From assembly GCA_964511185.1 (NCBI GenBank), contig CAZEDU010000179.1:1-6750 (forward strand): 6,750 nt of DNA, in the 5' to 3' direction. Position 1 is the stretch's first letter, and each line of letters opens with the position of its first letter. The stretch comes from CAZEDU01 sp964511185 (GTDB taxonomy: Bacteria > Myxococcota > Myxococcia > Myxococcales > Myxococcaceae). The translations under genes and the position numbers were made by a program. Shown in pieces: positions 5,834 to 6,750 of the stretch. The notes under the pieces were generated by a model. It ran no database searches, was not told where the DNA came from, and saw nothing but the letters and a program-made list of their open reading frames with translations.

Positions 5834-6383
5834 GGCCCACCTTCCAGGCCCGCATTTCGAATGCGCGCTGGTACGCCGGCCCGAGCGCGGCCTCTTCGGC
5901 GCGAATGCGCACCCACAAGAGCGCCGCGTTCGCCAGCGTGAAGGCGATGGCGGTCAGGTACGCGCCGTGGATGAGCGGCACGCAGCACAGCTCCACCCCC
6001 ACCGCGAGGTAGTTGGGGTGCCGGATGAANNNNNNNNNNTAAGGGCCCGTGGTGATCGGCTCGGCTCCCGGCAGCACGATGACGCGCGTGTTCCACCGCT
6101 CCCCCAGCGTGGCGATGGCCCAGTAGCGCAGCGCCTGCGCGAGCAGCGCGGCGAACAACGCGGCGACGCCCAGCGCGCCCGGGAAGGGCCGGTCGAAGAC
6201 GAGCACCTCGAGCGCGCACGCGAAGAAGAACGCGGTGTGGAGCGCCGCCATGACGCGGTAGTGGCGCTGGCCCACTTCGACGCCGCCGCGCGCGAGCACG
6301 GCCTTCGCGTTCCTGCGCGAGAGCCACAGCTCGAACACCCGCTCGAGCGCGAGCAGGGCCAGGAAGACGAAGTAGGTCACCAT
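5823..6383 (-). CDS. ICMT-family integral membrane methyltransferase (phenolic-lipid O-methyltransferase type), with a sequence gap
   Basis: About 186 residues are predicted from the ATG at 6383, which overlaps the PKS stop by seven bases. Hydrophobic stretches at about 3-20, 44-63, 70-91 and 124-158 indicate a multi-pass membrane protein. The family signatures are RYWAIATLGERWNTRVIVLPG near 87-106, TGP then a gap then FIRHPNY near 112-125, and RIRAEEAALG near 159-168; these are the S-adenosylmethionine-binding parts of isoprenylcysteine carboxyl methyltransferase-like enzymes. Members next to type III PKS genes, such as Bacillus BpsB and Streptomyces SrsB, methylate alkylpyrones or alkylresorcinols. 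An O-methylation of the polyketide product in the membrane is therefore inferred here. Ten N at 6030-6039 hide a few residues before FIRHPNY. The frame stays open on both sides, so the gene is probably intact. Confidence 0.88.
   Translation of the reverse strand: MVTYFVFLALLALERVFELWLSRRNAKAVLARGGVEVGQRHYRVMAALHTAFFFACALEVLVFDRPFPGALGVAALFAALLAQALRYWAIATLGERWNTRVIVLPGAEPITTGPXXXXFIRHPNYLAVGVELCCVPLIHGAYLTAIAFTLANAALLWVRIRAEEAALGPAYQRAFEMRAWKVGRGR
5840..5845 (-). promoter_or_regulatory. Ribosome-binding site of the ACP gene
   Basis: GGAAGG on the minus strand is six bases before the GTG at 5833, within the coding sequence for the methyltransferase C-terminus. It is the best ribosome-binding site in the operon, which fits a carrier protein needed in larger amounts than the enzymes. 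Confidence 0.65.
6030..6039. other. Assembly gap of ten N inside the methyltransferase gene
   Basis: The unknown bases fall between TGP and FIRHPNY. The codon at the gap's edge begins TA, so it is Tyr if the gene is intact. Family members usually have TGP, Tyr and one residue before the Phe/Ile-Arg-His-Pro-Asn-Tyr block. Ten N imply Tyr plus three residues, so the true gap may be about four bases; the difference of six keeps the frame. Confidence 0.9.
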
Positions 6384-6750
6384 TGCAGGAGCACCAGCTC
6401 GGAGCAGAAGCCCGGTCCCATCGCGAGCAGCACGCCGTACTCGCCCGGCCGGGCGGCCCGGCTCTCCAGCAGCTCGCTGAGCACGAAGAGCACCGAGGCG
6501 GAGGACAGGTTCCCGTTTCGGGAGAGCGACCGCCAGGAGCGCTCCAGCGCGCCCGGGGGGAGCTCGAGCGCCGCCTCGAAGGCCTGAAGCACCTTGGGGC
6601 CGCCGGTGTGCGCGATCCAGTGCCGAATCCGGCCGCGGTCGAGCCCGTGCTGGGAGAGGAAGCCGTCGACGTCGCCTCGAATCCGCTCGGTGACCAGGTG
6701 CGGCACCTTCGGGGAGAGCACCACCTTGAAGCCGGAGTCGACGATGTCCC
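6377..6750 (-). CDS. Type III polyketide synthase (chalcone/stilbene synthase family), C-terminal part
   Basis: The 123 visible residues are the C-terminal end; the N-terminal two thirds, with the catalytic Cys, lies beyond the window. The frame is open to base 6750, so the GTG at 6724 is internal and not the start. WIAHTGGPKVL carries the catalytic His (47th visible residue) and NGNLSSASV the catalytic Asn (80th). Their 33-residue spacing equals that of His303 and Asn336 in chalcone synthase. The family C-terminal loop is present as AMGPGFCSELVLLQW, where plant enzymes have GFGPG. The enzyme would use a fatty acyl starter, here probably delivered by the operon's ACP, and malonyl-CoA to make an alkylresorcinol, alkylpyrone or related product. 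Which cyclisation occurs cannot be told from this part. It is the first gene of the operon visible here; the promoter is outside the window. Confidence 0.93.
   Translation of the reverse strand, partial: DIVDSGFKVVLSPKVPHLVTERIRGDVDGFLSQHGLDRGRIRHWIAHTGGPKVLQAFEAALELPPGALERSWRSLSRNGNLSSASVLFVLSELLESRAARPGEYGVLLAMGPGFCSELVLLQW

Noticed and set aside
1..6750. CRISPR array, tRNA or rRNA gene
   Set aside because: No regularly spaced short repeats and no tRNA-like or rRNA-like segment was noticed on either strand.

Overview
The window is a GC-rich stretch in which every gene I can support lies on the minus strand. Transcription therefore runs from base 6750 toward base 1. Very high GC, GTG starts, start/stop overlaps and the gene types (type III PKS, fatty acyl-AMP ligase, ICMT-like methyltransferase) suggest a high-GC bacterium, most plausibly a myxobacterium (Myxococcota). 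That placement is inference; no rRNA or other marker gene is present.

Bases 6750 to 2788 hold a tightly packed operon. In transcription order it encodes a type III polyketide synthase (only the C-terminal part is in the window), an ICMT-family membrane methyltransferase, an acyl carrier protein, a fatty acyl-AMP ligase (FAAL) and an FAD-dependent oxidoreductase. Neighbouring genes overlap by 7, 11, 4 and 4 bases; the last two overlaps are GTGA. The likely pathway is as follows. FAAL activates a free fatty acid as acyl-AMP and loads it on the ACP. The type III PKS extends that starter with malonyl units to an alkylresorcinol or alkylpyrone. The methyltransferase and flavoprotein then O-methylate and oxidise (or reduce) the ring or chain. 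This resembles the Streptomyces srsABC layout (PKS, methyltransferase, flavoprotein) with a dedicated starter-loading FAAL/ACP pair added.

Bases 2787 to 1430 are a rearranged junction. A lower-GC gene for a ThuA-domain lipoprotein (2505 to 1759) sits between two damaged copies of what was probably one ancestral junction. Just after the oxidoreductase lies a truncated, frameshifted fragment of the next gene's 5' part (2677-2770). On the far side of the ThuA gene is a 110-bp copy of the oxidoreductase 3' end (1546-1655). The order is A, B-fragment, ThuA, A-fragment, B.

Bases 1429 to 1 hold B, a gene cut by the window edge. It joins an App1-like (DUF2183) HAD phosphatase domain to a phospholipase D-like domain and may act in phospholipid metabolism. 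Its first HKD motif lacks the usual aspartate. A ten-base run of N at 6030-6039 interrupts the methyltransferase at its conserved RHPNY region.
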